The position numbers and the translations under genes are program-made. From Comamonas sp. BIGb0124 (lineage in GTDB: Bacteria; Pseudomonadota; Gammaproteobacteria; Burkholderiales; Burkholderiaceae_C), in the NCBI RefSeq assembly GCF_003752175.1, contig NZ_RJVF01000009.1, positions 434,001 to 498,000 of the forward strand: a DNA stretch of 64,000 nucleotides, read 5' to 3'. Positions within the stretch are counted from its first letter, which is position 1. Each line of letters begins with the position of its first letter. The notes under the pieces are model-generated. The model did not search any database. It saw only the letters and a list, made by a program, of their open reading frames with translations, and was not told the DNA's origin. Below, piece by piece: positions 27,165-35,579 of the stretch.

Positions 27165-28457
27165 TCATAGCGCCCCGGTGCGGTCCTGTGCGATCCGGCT
27201 GGTCTCCGCCGGGCGCCCCGGCAGGTCGAGCCGTGTGGTCGATGCCGGTGTCTGCGCCAGCAACCGGCCCCGGCGATAGACCCGCAGGCGGGTGGCGCGC
27301 AGACGCAGTGCCTCGGCCGCGCTGCGGGCCTGCAGCAGCACAAAACTCGCCTCCTTGCCCGGCGCGATGCCGAACCGGTCCAGCCCCATGATGTGTGCCG
27401 GATGGCTGGTCACGGCCTCGAAGCATTGGCGCATGCCCTCCTGGCTGGTCATCTGCGCCACGTGCAGGCCCATGTGGGCGACGTCCAGCATGTCGCCGCT
27501 GCCCAGGCTGTACCACGGGTCCATCACGCAGTCCTGGCCGAAGGCGACGGTGAGTCCGGCGGCCATGAGTTCGGGCACCCGCGTCATGCCGCGGCGCTTG
27601 GGGTAGGTGTCGTGGCGGCCCTGCAGCGTGATGTTGATGAGCGGATTGGCAATGACGTTGAGCCGGCTCTCGGCCATCAGGGCGATCAGCTTGGAGACAT
27701 AGTAGTTGTCCATGCTGTGCATCGAGGTCAGGTGCGAGCCCGTGACCCGTCCGTGCAGGCCCAGTCGCTGGGTCTCGAAGGCCAGGGTCTCGACGTGACG
27801 CGACAGCGGGTCGTCGGATTCGTCGCAGTGCATGTCGACCGGCAAGCCCCGCTGCGCGGCCAGCTCGCACAGCAGGCGGACGCTTTCGGCCCCCTGCGCC
27901 TGGCTGCGCTCGAAATGGGGAATGCCGCCCACCACGTCCACCCCCAGGTCCAGCGCGCGCGTGAGGCTGTCCAGGCCGCCCGGCGTGCGCAAGACGCCAT
28001 CCTGGGGGAAGGCGACGATCTGCAGATCGAGGTAGGGGGCCATCAGCCGGCGTGCCTCGAGCAGGGCCTCGACCGGCAGCAGGCTCGGATCGCTGGTGTC
28101 GACGTGGGTGCGGATGGCCAGCAGGCCCTGCGAGACCGCCCAGTCGCCGTAGGCCAGGGCGCGCTCGATCAGGGCTTCGGCGGTGAGCAGCGGCTTGAGC
28201 TCGCCCCACAGGGCGATGCCTTCGAGCAGCGTGCCGCTGGCGTTGACACGCGGCAGACCGTAGCTCAGCGTCGCATCGAGGTGGAAATGGGCATCGACGA
28301 AGGGCGCGCTCAGCAACTGGCCCTGGGCATCGACGGTTTCGTGGGCGGAGGCGTCCAGTCCGGGCGCGACTTCGGCGATCTTGCCGTCCTGGACGGCAAT
28401 CGACATGTCGCGGCGGCCGTCGGCCAGGGTGGCGTGGGTGATGAGGAGATCAAGCAT
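27165..28457 (-). CDS. CodA-like amidohydrolase (cytosine deaminase family)
   Basis: A 430-residue metal-dependent hydrolase of the cytosine deaminase family. Metal and catalytic motifs are HFHLD (His57, His59), HCDESDD (His210, Glu213), SHLTSMH (His242) and GQDCVMDPWYSLG (Asp309), all in the order seen in E. coli CodA. In CodA the last motif is GHDDVFDPWYPLG; the replaced His and Asp may change specificity. The substrate could be cytosine, isocytosine or another heterocycle. It is divergent from hemG. The start at 28457 excludes 18 upstream codons without a start context. Confidence 0.85.
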   Translation of the reverse strand: MLDLLITHATLADGRRDMSIAVQDGKIAEVAPGLDASAHETVDAQGQLLSAPFVDAHFHLDATLSYGLPRVNASGTLLEGIALWGELKPLLTAEALIERALAYGDWAVSQGLLAIRTHVDTSDPSLLPVEALLEARRLMAPYLDLQIVAFPQDGVLRTPGGLDSLTRALDLGVDVVGGIPHFERSQAQGAESVRLLCELAAQRGLPVDMHCDESDDPLSRHVETLAFETQRLGLHGRVTGSHLTSMHSMDNYYVSKLIALMAESRLNVIANPLINITLQGRHDTYPKRRGMTRVPELMAAGLTVAFGQDCVMDPWYSLGSGDMLDVAHMGLHVAQMTSQEGMRQCFEAVTSHPAHIMGLDRFGIAPGKEASFVLLQARSAAEALRLRATRLRVYRRGRLLAQTPASTTRLDLPGRPAETSRIAQDRTGAL

Positions 28458-28566
28458 GGCGGGGTTCGGATTCTGTCTGGCACGGGAGGATACGGACGGA
28501 GGGACTGCCATCAGATCACATCTGCGGCAAGCAAGAAAGATACCGAAGAGCCCTTACCATCGCGCC

Positions 28567-29151
28567 ATGACCGATCCCATTCCCGTCCCCCATGCCGGCG
28601 GTGCCGCCGCGGCCGATGTCCTGCTTCTTCACGCCAGCCGCTTCGGGCAGAGCATCGCGATCGCCGAGGCCCTGGCCGGCCGGCTGGCCGAGGCCGGCCT
28701 GCGCGGCGAACTGGCCCGCGTGCAGGACCGCCTGAATGCCGACCTCTCCGGCCACCGGGCCGTGATCATCGTGGCCTCGATCCGCTACGGCCATTTCGAC
28801 CCGGCGGTGCAGGCCCTGGTGGCACGGCAGGCCGCCGTGTTGCGCGAGCGGCTGGGCGTTTTTGTCTCGGTCAATCTCACGGCCCGCAAGCCGGACAAAC
28901 AAAGCCCCGAGACCAATGCCTACACCCGCAAGTTTCTGGCGGCCAGCCAGCAACTGGGATGGCAGCCCGCGCTGTGCGAAGTGGTGGCCGGTGCCTTGCG
29001 TTACCCGCGCTACAACTGGCTCGACAAACGCCTGATCCAGCTCATCATGCGCATGACCGGCGGCGAGACCGACACCCGCCGTGAAGTCGAATACACGGAC
29101 TGGGAGCAGGTGCGCCGCCTGGCCGATACGGTCGCCGAGCGGCTGCGGTAA
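28567..29151 (+). CDS. hemG: Menaquinone-dependent protoporphyrinogen IX dehydrogenase
   Basis: A flavodoxin-fold enzyme oxidising protoporphyrinogen IX to protoporphyrin IX, with electrons passed to quinone. The 194-residue protein matches E. coli HemG closely in the blocks ASIRYGHFDPA, FVSVNLTARKPDK, ETNAYTRKFL, VAGALRYPRYNW and MTGGETDTRREVEYTDWEQV. The first block of the FMN loop (LLLHASRFGQS) is less typical than the usual STRDGQT. The start at 28567 gives a short polar N-terminal extension. Confidence 0.93.
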   Translation: MTDPIPVPHAGGAAAADVLLLHASRFGQSIAIAEALAGRLAEAGLRGELARVQDRLNADLSGHRAVIIVASIRYGHFDPAVQALVARQAAVLRERLGVFVSVNLTARKPDKQSPETNAYTRKFLAASQQLGWQPALCEVVAGALRYPRYNWLDKRLIQLIMRMTGGETDTRREVEYTDWEQVRRLADTVAERLR

Positions 29152-29154
29152 GCA

Positions 29155-29193
29155 GCCAAAGAAAAAGGGCCGGCATCTTTCGATGCCAGCCCT
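29155..29193 (-). terminator. Terminator downstream of opgH
   Basis: A 12-bp inverted repeat (29166-29177 with 29182-29193, one mismatch) has a 4-base loop and, on the minus strand, is followed by TTTTTCTTT. It lies between the convergent hemG and opgH genes and points in the opgH direction. Confidence 0.75.
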
Positions 29194-29256
29194 GTGAATG
29201 CCGCACGCCCCTGATGGATGGTCTTGCGTGCGTCAGGTTGCCGGGTTGCCGGGCGA

Positions 29257-31464
29257 TCAGGCTGCCATGGGCAGGCTCTGCTGCTGCACGGTCGCCTTGG
29301 GCTGGGCCAGGCGGGCAGCGTGCTGCCAGGCGCGGCGCAGAACCACGGGGGAACGCGATTCCTCGGGGATGAGGAGGAAGTTGCGAGCCTGGACCGCGGC
29401 GCCGAGCTTGGTCCGGCTGGTCAGCACGGCCATCGGGATGGCCAGCAGCATGGGCAGGCCCACCGGCAGCAGCCACACCAGGGCGCCGGGGTTCACGGCC
29501 GCCACGGTCAGGCCCAGGATGGCGACCAGCAGGCTCATCGGAGCGAAGCGCTGAGCAGCCATCTTCCAGGGCACGGTTGTGGCTTCCCGGGGGGGCGACT
29601 TCCAGGCCAGCTTCAGGCCGGTGACGGCGGCGATCACGAAGATCGTGTGGCCGACCATGCGGATCGGAGCCAGCAGGATGGCCAGAGCGGCTTCGAGCAT
29701 CGTGCTCTTGAGCAGCGAGAAGGTGCCGCCGAACTGGGCTTGTTCACCCTTCATGAGCACTGCGGCCACACCCAGAATACGGGGCAGGAACAGCATGCAC
29801 ACGGTCCAGGCCCACAGACCCAGCAGTTCGTTGGGAACGTTGCCCAGGATGCCGCCGGCCAGGGTGGTGACGCCGCTGCCGGCCAGCCACAGGGCCGTGC
29901 CCAGGGTCATGAACGCCAGCCACAGGGGGGCGGACACATACGACAGGGTGCCGGTCACGAACATGGCACGGTGCACGGGGTGGATGCCGGGCTCGGCCAT
30001 CAGGCGCGAGTTCTGCATGTTGCCTTGGCACCAGCGGCGGTCACGCGTCAGTTCGGAAAGCAGATCGGCAGGTTGCTGCTCGTAGCTGCCGACCAGGTCG
30101 GAGACCAGCCACACGTGGTAGCCGGCACGGCGCATCAGCGCGGCTTCGACGAAGTCATGGGACATGATGCCGCCGGCCATGCCGCCTTCGCCCTTGATGG
30201 GGGCCAGGCCGCAATGCTTCATGAACGGCTCCATGCGGATGATGGCGTTGTGGCCCCAGTAGTGGGACTCGCCGAGCTGCCAGTACTGCATGCCCAGCGT
30301 GAACAGGCGACCGGTGACACGGCTGGCGAACTGCTGAGCGCGGGCGTGCAGGGTGACGTGACCGATGGCTTGGGTGCTGGTCTGGATGATGCCGGCCGAA
30401 GGATTGGCTTCCATCAGCTTGACCATGCTGCCCAGGCATTCGCCGCTCATCACGCTGTCGGCATCGAACACCACCATGTAGCGGTAGTCCTTGCCCCAGC
30501 GGCGGCAGAAGTCGGCCACGTTGCCGGCCTTGCGGTTGGTGCGGCGGGTGCGCAGGCGGTAGTACACCTCGACCTGGGGCTGATTGGGGTTCTCGGCCAG
30601 TGCGGCGCGCAGATCTTCCCAGGCCTTGCGTTCGGCACGGGCGGTGTCCTTGTCGTAGCTGTCGGACAGCACGAACACGTCGAAATGCTGCGAGTGACCG
30701 GCATTGGCAATGGATTCGCACGTGGCGCGCAGACCGGCGAACACGGTGGCCACATCTTCATTGCAGATGGGCATGATCACGGCCGTGCGGGTATCGGGCG
30801 AGGTCGGCATGGCGTGGTCGCGAACCGATTTGGCCGACAGCGCGTGCTTGTCGCCGCGCAGCATGACGTAGAAGCCCATCATGGCGGTCATGAAGCCGCT
30901 GACGACCCAGGCCGACAGCAGGGCGAACAGGCCCAACTGGCCGTATTGCAGCCAGGCGCTGCCATACTGGGGTTGCAGATCGGCGAACAGAGCCGTGGCG
31001 AAGGCCGTGCTCAGCAGCGTCAGCAGCATGAATACGTTGCGGCGCATGCCGGCGGCATGTTGCCAGGCTTGCTTGGGACGATCGGCGTCGGCGGCAGCGG
31101 GCGCACGGCGGGCCTGGCCGGGCAGCATGCTGCGCAGGCCGTTGCCCAGGCTGTTCCAGAAACCGACCCACGGACGCTCGGGCATCGAGCCCCGGTTGAT
31201 GGGCGGTGCAGTCACCGAATTGGGATGGCGTTCTTCACGGACGCTGCTGCGGGTCACCACAGGCGCATCGGTACGCTGGCCGTCGCGTGCAGCCAGGTGC
31301 AGCGCGGGGGCGGGGGTGGAGGTGTCGGGGGTGTGCGTCATTGCGGGCTCACCTTGTTGAATGTTGGAAGGAACGGCTTGCACGAGTGCATCGCCGTGCA
31401 CCCGCGTCGCCTCAGCAGCCGAGGTTCCGGTGGGGGTCAGGACGGGGGTGGAAAAGGTCTTCAT
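29257..31464 (-). CDS. opgH: Osmoregulated periplasmic glucan glucosyltransferase OpgH
   Basis: Inner-membrane GT2 enzyme that polymerises beta-1,2-glucan from UDP-glucose for osmoregulated periplasmic glucans. The 735-residue protein has an N-terminal cytoplasmic region, a pair of membrane segments, a glycosyltransferase domain with VVFDADSVMSGE and the acceptor-site RDRRWCQGN motif, then several C-terminal membrane helices. AGAGG precedes the ATG on the minus strand. The usual partner opgG is not adjacent. The AT-rich upstream region holds dyads that may be regulatory. Confidence 0.93.
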   Translation of the reverse strand: MKTFSTPVLTPTGTSAAEATRVHGDALVQAVPSNIQQGEPAMTHTPDTSTPAPALHLAARDGQRTDAPVVTRSSVREERHPNSVTAPPINRGSMPERPWVGFWNSLGNGLRSMLPGQARRAPAAADADRPKQAWQHAAGMRRNVFMLLTLLSTAFATALFADLQPQYGSAWLQYGQLGLFALLSAWVVSGFMTAMMGFYVMLRGDKHALSAKSVRDHAMPTSPDTRTAVIMPICNEDVATVFAGLRATCESIANAGHSQHFDVFVLSDSYDKDTARAERKAWEDLRAALAENPNQPQVEVYYRLRTRRTNRKAGNVADFCRRWGKDYRYMVVFDADSVMSGECLGSMVKLMEANPSAGIIQTSTQAIGHVTLHARAQQFASRVTGRLFTLGMQYWQLGESHYWGHNAIIRMEPFMKHCGLAPIKGEGGMAGGIMSHDFVEAALMRRAGYHVWLVSDLVGSYEQQPADLLSELTRDRRWCQGNMQNSRLMAEPGIHPVHRAMFVTGTLSYVSAPLWLAFMTLGTALWLAGSGVTTLAGGILGNVPNELLGLWAWTVCMLFLPRILGVAAVLMKGEQAQFGGTFSLLKSTMLEAALAILLAPIRMVGHTIFVIAAVTGLKLAWKSPPREATTVPWKMAAQRFAPMSLLVAILGLTVAAVNPGALVWLLPVGLPMLLAIPMAVLTSRTKLGAAVQARNFLLIPEESRSPVVLRRAWQHAARLAQPKATVQQQSLPMAA

Positions 31465-31897
31465 GCCTACCTCTAGGGCAAACCCCGTGCCAGGTTGATA
31501 AAGTTGTTCTGTATCAATGGCTTACGTTGATTTTTATTAATATGTAAGCAGTTGATTCAGAAAAACCAAGGGGAAACCCCCTTTTTTGTCGCCGAATCCC
31601 GACAAGGTGCCGGGAGGGATCTGTCTAATCGTTTTAAATCAATGACTTAGGATTGTCGTGACTTGGCGACGAGCCTTGGGCTCAATCCGGGTTTTTGCGA
31701 CAGACCCGGTGAAAACGACGATCTCAGGCGATTTCAAAAAAATGAAGAAATTCGGGCTTCAGTAAACTACTGAAAAAGAATTCTGCTATCGATTTTTATA
31801 GCACTCGCGGTATCCGAGGCCGATCGGCCTTGTCGCTGAAACCGCTGGGCCTCGTGCAGGGGTTGTCGCCGTGTCAGGCGATGGACTACGGCGTAGG
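31465..31897. other. AT-rich intergenic region upstream of opgH
   Basis: No gene is seen. This is the most AT-rich stretch of the first half of the window. It holds the inverted repeats TTGATA/TATCAA (31495-31500 with 31512-31517) and GCTTAC/GTAAGC (31520-31525 with 31544-31549), and a short GC stem (31568-31573 with 31578-31583) flanked by A and T runs that could act as a weak terminator. The opgH promoter must lie here on the minus strand, but I could not place it with confidence. Confidence 0.5.
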
Positions 31898-31931
31898 AAA
31901 AAGGCGCCGGCGGTTCGATCGCCGGAACGCC
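31898..31931 (-). terminator. Terminator of the glrR transcript
   Basis: On the minus strand a 6-bp GC stem (31907-31912 with 31920-31925) is extended by 4 bp (31903-31906 with 31928-31931) after a 2-base bulge, then five T residues follow (complement of 31898-31902). It lies 10 bp beyond the glrR stop. Confidence 0.75.
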
Positions 31932-31940
31932 GGCAGATGC

Positions 31941-33341
31941 TCAGGCCGGCTTGCCGGTTTCGGCCTTGAAGTTGCCCGGCGTGAGCTCGTGTTTCTGCAG
32001 AAGCCGGTAGAACTCGGTGCGGTTGCGGTCGGCCAGACGGGCGGCGTCGGCGACGTTGCCGTCGGTGATCTTCAGCAGGTTGACGAGGTAACGGCGCTCG
32101 AACTGCTGCTTGGCATCCGCGTAGGTCTGGATTTCGACACCCGGGACTCGCAGGGCACGCTGCACCAGGGCCAGTGGGACCAGCGGCGTGGTCGAGAGGG
32201 CACAGACCTGCTCCACCACGTTGAAGAGCTGGCGCACATTGCCCGGCCAGGCGCTCATGGTGAGGGCCTTGAGGGCTTCGGGGGCAAAACCAGAAAGCCG
32301 CTTGTGGTACTTGCCCGCCAGGCGGCGCAGGAAGTGATTGGCCAGCAAAGGGATGTCTTCGCGCCGGTCGGCCAGCGTGGGCAGCGTGAGCGTGACCACA
32401 TTGAGACGGTAGTACAGGTCTTCCCGGAACTGGCCCTCGGCCATGGCCGCGTCGAGGTCGCGGTGGGTGGCCGAGATGATGCGCACGTTGACGGCGATGG
32501 ACTGGCTGGAGCCCAGCGGGCGCACGGCACGTTCCTGCAGCACGCGCAGCAGCTTGACCTGCAGCGCCAGCGGCATGTCTCCGATTTCGTCGAGCAGCAG
32601 GGTGCCGCCGTCGGCGGTCTGGAACAGGCCCTTGTGGTTGCTCACGGCATCGGTGAACGCGCCCTTGACGTGGCCGAAGAGCTCGGACTCGAGCAGGTTT
32701 TCCGGGATGGCGCCGCAATTCACGGCGATGAAGGGCTTGTTGGCGCGTGCGCTGGCCAGATGGATGGCCCGGGCCAGCATTTCCTTGCCGGTGCCGCTGT
32801 CGCCGCGCAGCAGGACGCTGGCGTCGGACTTGGCCACCATGCGCGCTTCGGCCAGCAGTTCGGCCATGCGGTTGGAGCGGCTGACGATGTCTGCACGCCA
32901 GGCTTCCTCGCCCAGGTTGGCCGAGGCCGGCATCGGCGTCATGGCGGGGGCGCTCAGAGCCAGGGCCTGGCCGATCTTGTCGAGCAGTTCCTTGCTGTCG
33001 AAGGGCTTGGTGAGGTAGGTGAAGACCCCGCGCGACGTGGCTTCGACCGCGTCCGGGATGGTGCCGTGCGCCGTCAGCAGGATGACGGGCAGCGAGGGGT
33101 GGCGTTGCCGGATGTCGTCGAACAGGGCCAGGCCGTCCTTGCCCGGCAGCCGGACGTCGGAGAGCACGAGCTGGGGCCGTTCGATGTCGAGCTGGGCCAG
33201 CGCGGCCTCGGCGGAATCGACGGCCGTGACGTGGTAACCCGCGCCGTTGAGCCGCATGGACAGCAGCCTCAGCATGTCGGGGTCGTCGTCGACGACCAGC
33301 AGGCGTGTGGCGGATTCGGAAGAGTTGGCGGAAACACTCAT
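31941..33341 (-). CDS. glrR: GlrR/QseF-type sigma-54 response regulator with a GAFTDA loop
   Basis: A 466-residue NtrC-family regulator. The receiver phospho-acceptor is Asp62 (LVLSDVRLPGKDG). The AAA+ domain has Walker A RGDSGTGKE near 179-187 and the Fis-like C terminus has GNVADAARLADRNRTEFYRLL. It follows E. coli GlrR closely, including KLLRVLQERAVRPLGS. The sigma-54 contact loop at 227-232 reads GAFTDA instead of GAFTGA. It is the last gene of miaB-glrK-qseG-like-glrR. In enterobacteria GlrR activates glmY and envelope-stress genes. Confidence 0.92.
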   Translation of the reverse strand: MSVSANSSESATRLLVVDDDPDMLRLLSMRLNGAGYHVTAVDSAEAALAQLDIERPQLVLSDVRLPGKDGLALFDDIRQRHPSLPVILLTAHGTIPDAVEATSRGVFTYLTKPFDSKELLDKIGQALALSAPAMTPMPASANLGEEAWRADIVSRSNRMAELLAEARMVAKSDASVLLRGDSGTGKEMLARAIHLASARANKPFIAVNCGAIPENLLESELFGHVKGAFTDAVSNHKGLFQTADGGTLLLDEIGDMPLALQVKLLRVLQERAVRPLGSSQSIAVNVRIISATHRDLDAAMAEGQFREDLYYRLNVVTLTLPTLADRREDIPLLANHFLRRLAGKYHKRLSGFAPEALKALTMSAWPGNVRQLFNVVEQVCALSTTPLVPLALVQRALRVPGVEIQTYADAKQQFERRYLVNLLKITDGNVADAARLADRNRTEFYRLLQKHELTPGNFKAETGKPA

Positions 33342-33405
33342 GGCAGGCGGCTCGGTGGGCAGGTCGGAAGGGCGGACGCGGCGGGGCTGCGCTGCCGGGC
33401 CGGGC

Positions 33406-34143
33406 TCAGGAGCCCGGGGAGCGAGGGCCGGGGCCGGGTATGGCCCCCGCGCCGCGGTTGTTGTAGAGGCTGCGCTCGATGGCCTTGAGCGCTTCCATGC
33501 GCTCCTGGGCGGCGTCGAGCCGGCGCTGGGTGTCGCGCAGCAACTGGCTCTGGCGTTCGTTGAGGTCTTCCACGCGGCGCTGCTCGGTGTAGCGCTGCTG
33601 CAGCAGGCGCGCCAGGGGTTGCAGCTCCTGGGTGACGGGCGTGCGCACTTCCTGTACCCGCTGGGTCAGGCCGATCGCACGCACCAGATCCGGCGTATTG
33701 CGGGTCTGCGCGAGGGCCAAAGCCAGTTGCAACTGCCGCTGAGGCTGGACTTCCGGATCGACCTGCTCGGCCAAGGGGCTCAGGCGGTTGATCTCGCGGC
33801 TGAGCTCGTTGGCCGACAGCACCCGGACCTTGTCTGCATAGCTGAGCACCGACTTCAACGGTTGCGTGGCCAGCTCGCGCCGTGCGATGAAGGCCGGATC
33901 GGGTGGCGGCGGGTTGACGGAAGGCTGGTCGGGTTGCTGCGGCGCACTGGCCGGAGGCGGGGCTGCGACCGTGCTGGTCGGCGTGGCGTCGATCACCTTC
34001 ACCTGGGCGGGGGGCAGCGGCGTGGCGCAGCCGGCCAGCACGGCCGTTGCGGCCAGGCCCGCCGCGAGCAGCAGCCGCGACGCGCCGGCGCCCTGGGGTC
34101 GCCGCACCGATCGCCGGTGGAAAACGGGGGTTTCAGGAAGCAT
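33406..34143 (-). CDS. QseG-like outer-membrane lipoprotein
   Basis: A 245-residue predicted lipoprotein with lipobox VLAGC, so Cys39 would be lipidated. A Pro-rich segment (about 50-80) is followed by helical heptad-like sequence ending in a Gln/Arg-rich coiled coil (about 170-230). It sits between the GlrK and GlrR genes exactly where qseG lies in enterobacteria; there QseG binds and activates the GlrK sensor. Overall identity to QseG appears low, so the call rests on position and architecture. The start at 34143 overlaps glrK by 11 bp. Confidence 0.78.
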   Translation of the reverse strand: MLPETPVFHRRSVRRPQGAGASRLLLAAGLAATAVLAGCATPLPPAQVKVIDATPTSTVAAPPPASAPQQPDQPSVNPPPPDPAFIARRELATQPLKSVLSYADKVRVLSANELSREINRLSPLAEQVDPEVQPQRQLQLALALAQTRNTPDLVRAIGLTQRVQEVRTPVTQELQPLARLLQQRYTEQRRVEDLNERQSQLLRDTQRRLDAAQERMEALKAIERSLYNNRGAGAIPGPGPRSPGS

Positions 34144-35557
34144 GCGGAAATTCGATGATGAAACGGGCACCGCCTTCTCCGGATTCGAGCCGGATCAGGC
34201 CGCCGTGCGCAGCGATGTATTCATGGACGATGGACAGGCCGATGCCGCTGCCTCGCACCGCATCGATCGGCTGGTTGCTGCCGCGGTAGAACGGTTCGAA
34301 GATGCGCTCGCGATCGGTCTCGGCCACCCCAGGTCCCTGGTCCTGAATGCTCAGGGCCACGATGCCGGGATGGGTTTCGAGTATCACGGAGATGGTAGCG
34401 CCTTCGGGTGAAAAGCGGATCGCGTTGGAGAGCAGGTTGGCGACGGCCGTTCCCACCTTGTCCTCGTCGAGGTCGAGGGTCACCGGTTCGCCGTGCAGGT
34501 CGACATGTATGCCGTGGCCCTGGATCTGCAGGCGCTGGTTGTCGATCTGGTTTTGCACCAGGGCGAGGAGATCGACGCGTTTGCGTTGCAGTTGCCGGGC
34601 TTCGAAAGCCGCGGCGTTGAAGCGCAGCAGGTCTTCGATCTGGCTCTGCAGCACACCGGTGTTCTGGCGCAGGATGCGGGCGATCTCGCGCTGGTTGGGC
34701 GTGAGCTCGCCGGCCACGCCGTCTTCGAGCAGCGAGACGCCTTCGCGCATGGCTGCCAGCGGTGTCTTGATCTCGTGCGAGACATGGCGCAGGAACCGTG
34801 CCTTGTCGGCATCGAGTTCGGCCAGGCGCAGGCGCAGCCAGTCGAGCCGCTGGCCGACCAACTGCAAGTCGCTGGGGCCCTGGATCTCGATGGGCTGGTC
34901 GAGGCGGTTTTCACCCAGGCCGACGATGGCGCGCTCGAGCCGCTTGAGCGGCCGGGTGAGCCAGATGCCGAACACGAGCGCCAGCAGGGCGGCCAGCAGG
35001 ATGGCGCCGACGATCTGCTGCGTGAGCATGCGCCGGCTGCCTTCCTGGCGGTCGAGCAGTTGCTGGCTGCGCTGCTCCATCACCTGCTGGACTTCCTGGA
35101 CGATCGAGCCGTTGATGAGCTGCAGCTCGCGGAAGTCGTTGGCCAGGGCCTGGTCGCGGTCGATGGTGGTGTCGGGCGTGCCGTTGAGGCGCGAGGCGAT
35201 GGTCTCGATCTGGGCGCGCCAGCGCTTGACGGCATCTTCGATCAGGCCTTGCTGGGCGAGCTCGTCGACCGTCTTGCGCGCCACGGCGACGGTGTCGGCG
35301 TAGCGCTGGCGCAGTACCTTGTCGTCGAGCAGGATGGACTGGCGTGCGGCACGTTCCATGTCGACGCTGCGCTCGTTGAGCGACTGGGCCGAGGCGGTGA
35401 GCTGCACCGACTGGGCCGCGCTGTAGCGGCTCTCGGACATCAGTCCCTCGAGCGTGTAGAGCGCGCTCAGCGACGCGGCGCCCAGCAGGCCGCCGATCAG
35501 GATGAACGTGACCAGGAGCAGGGGGCGAAACGAGATACGCTGGATCAGGGACTGCAT
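34133..35557 (-). CDS. glrK: GlrK/QseE-type sensor histidine kinase
   Basis: A 474-residue sensor with transmembrane helices near 12-32 and 182-200, a periplasmic helical domain between them, a HAMP linker, the H-box His261 (FLRHVSHEIKTPLAAM), and a HATPase domain ending in GSGIGLSIVHEYIAAHGG. The partner regulator GlrR and the QseG-like lipoprotein are encoded downstream on the same transcript. The gene begins 22 bp after miaB. Confidence 0.9.
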   Translation of the reverse strand: MQSLIQRISFRPLLLVTFILIGGLLGAASLSALYTLEGLMSESRYSAAQSVQLTASAQSLNERSVDMERAARQSILLDDKVLRQRYADTVAVARKTVDELAQQGLIEDAVKRWRAQIETIASRLNGTPDTTIDRDQALANDFRELQLINGSIVQEVQQVMEQRSQQLLDRQEGSRRMLTQQIVGAILLAALLALVFGIWLTRPLKRLERAIVGLGENRLDQPIEIQGPSDLQLVGQRLDWLRLRLAELDADKARFLRHVSHEIKTPLAAMREGVSLLEDGVAGELTPNQREIARILRQNTGVLQSQIEDLLRFNAAAFEARQLQRKRVDLLALVQNQIDNQRLQIQGHGIHVDLHGEPVTLDLDEDKVGTAVANLLSNAIRFSPEGATISVILETHPGIVALSIQDQGPGVAETDRERIFEPFYRGSNQPIDAVRGSGIGLSIVHEYIAAHGGLIRLESGEGGARFIIEFPHAS

Positions 35558-35579
35558 CGGGCGGGCTGGAATAGGGGGT

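Noticed and set aside
25738-28209. 823-codon minus-strand frame opposite ffh
   Set aside because: It spans ffh and the end of the CodA-like gene in another frame; no domain is seen and both genes beneath it are certain.
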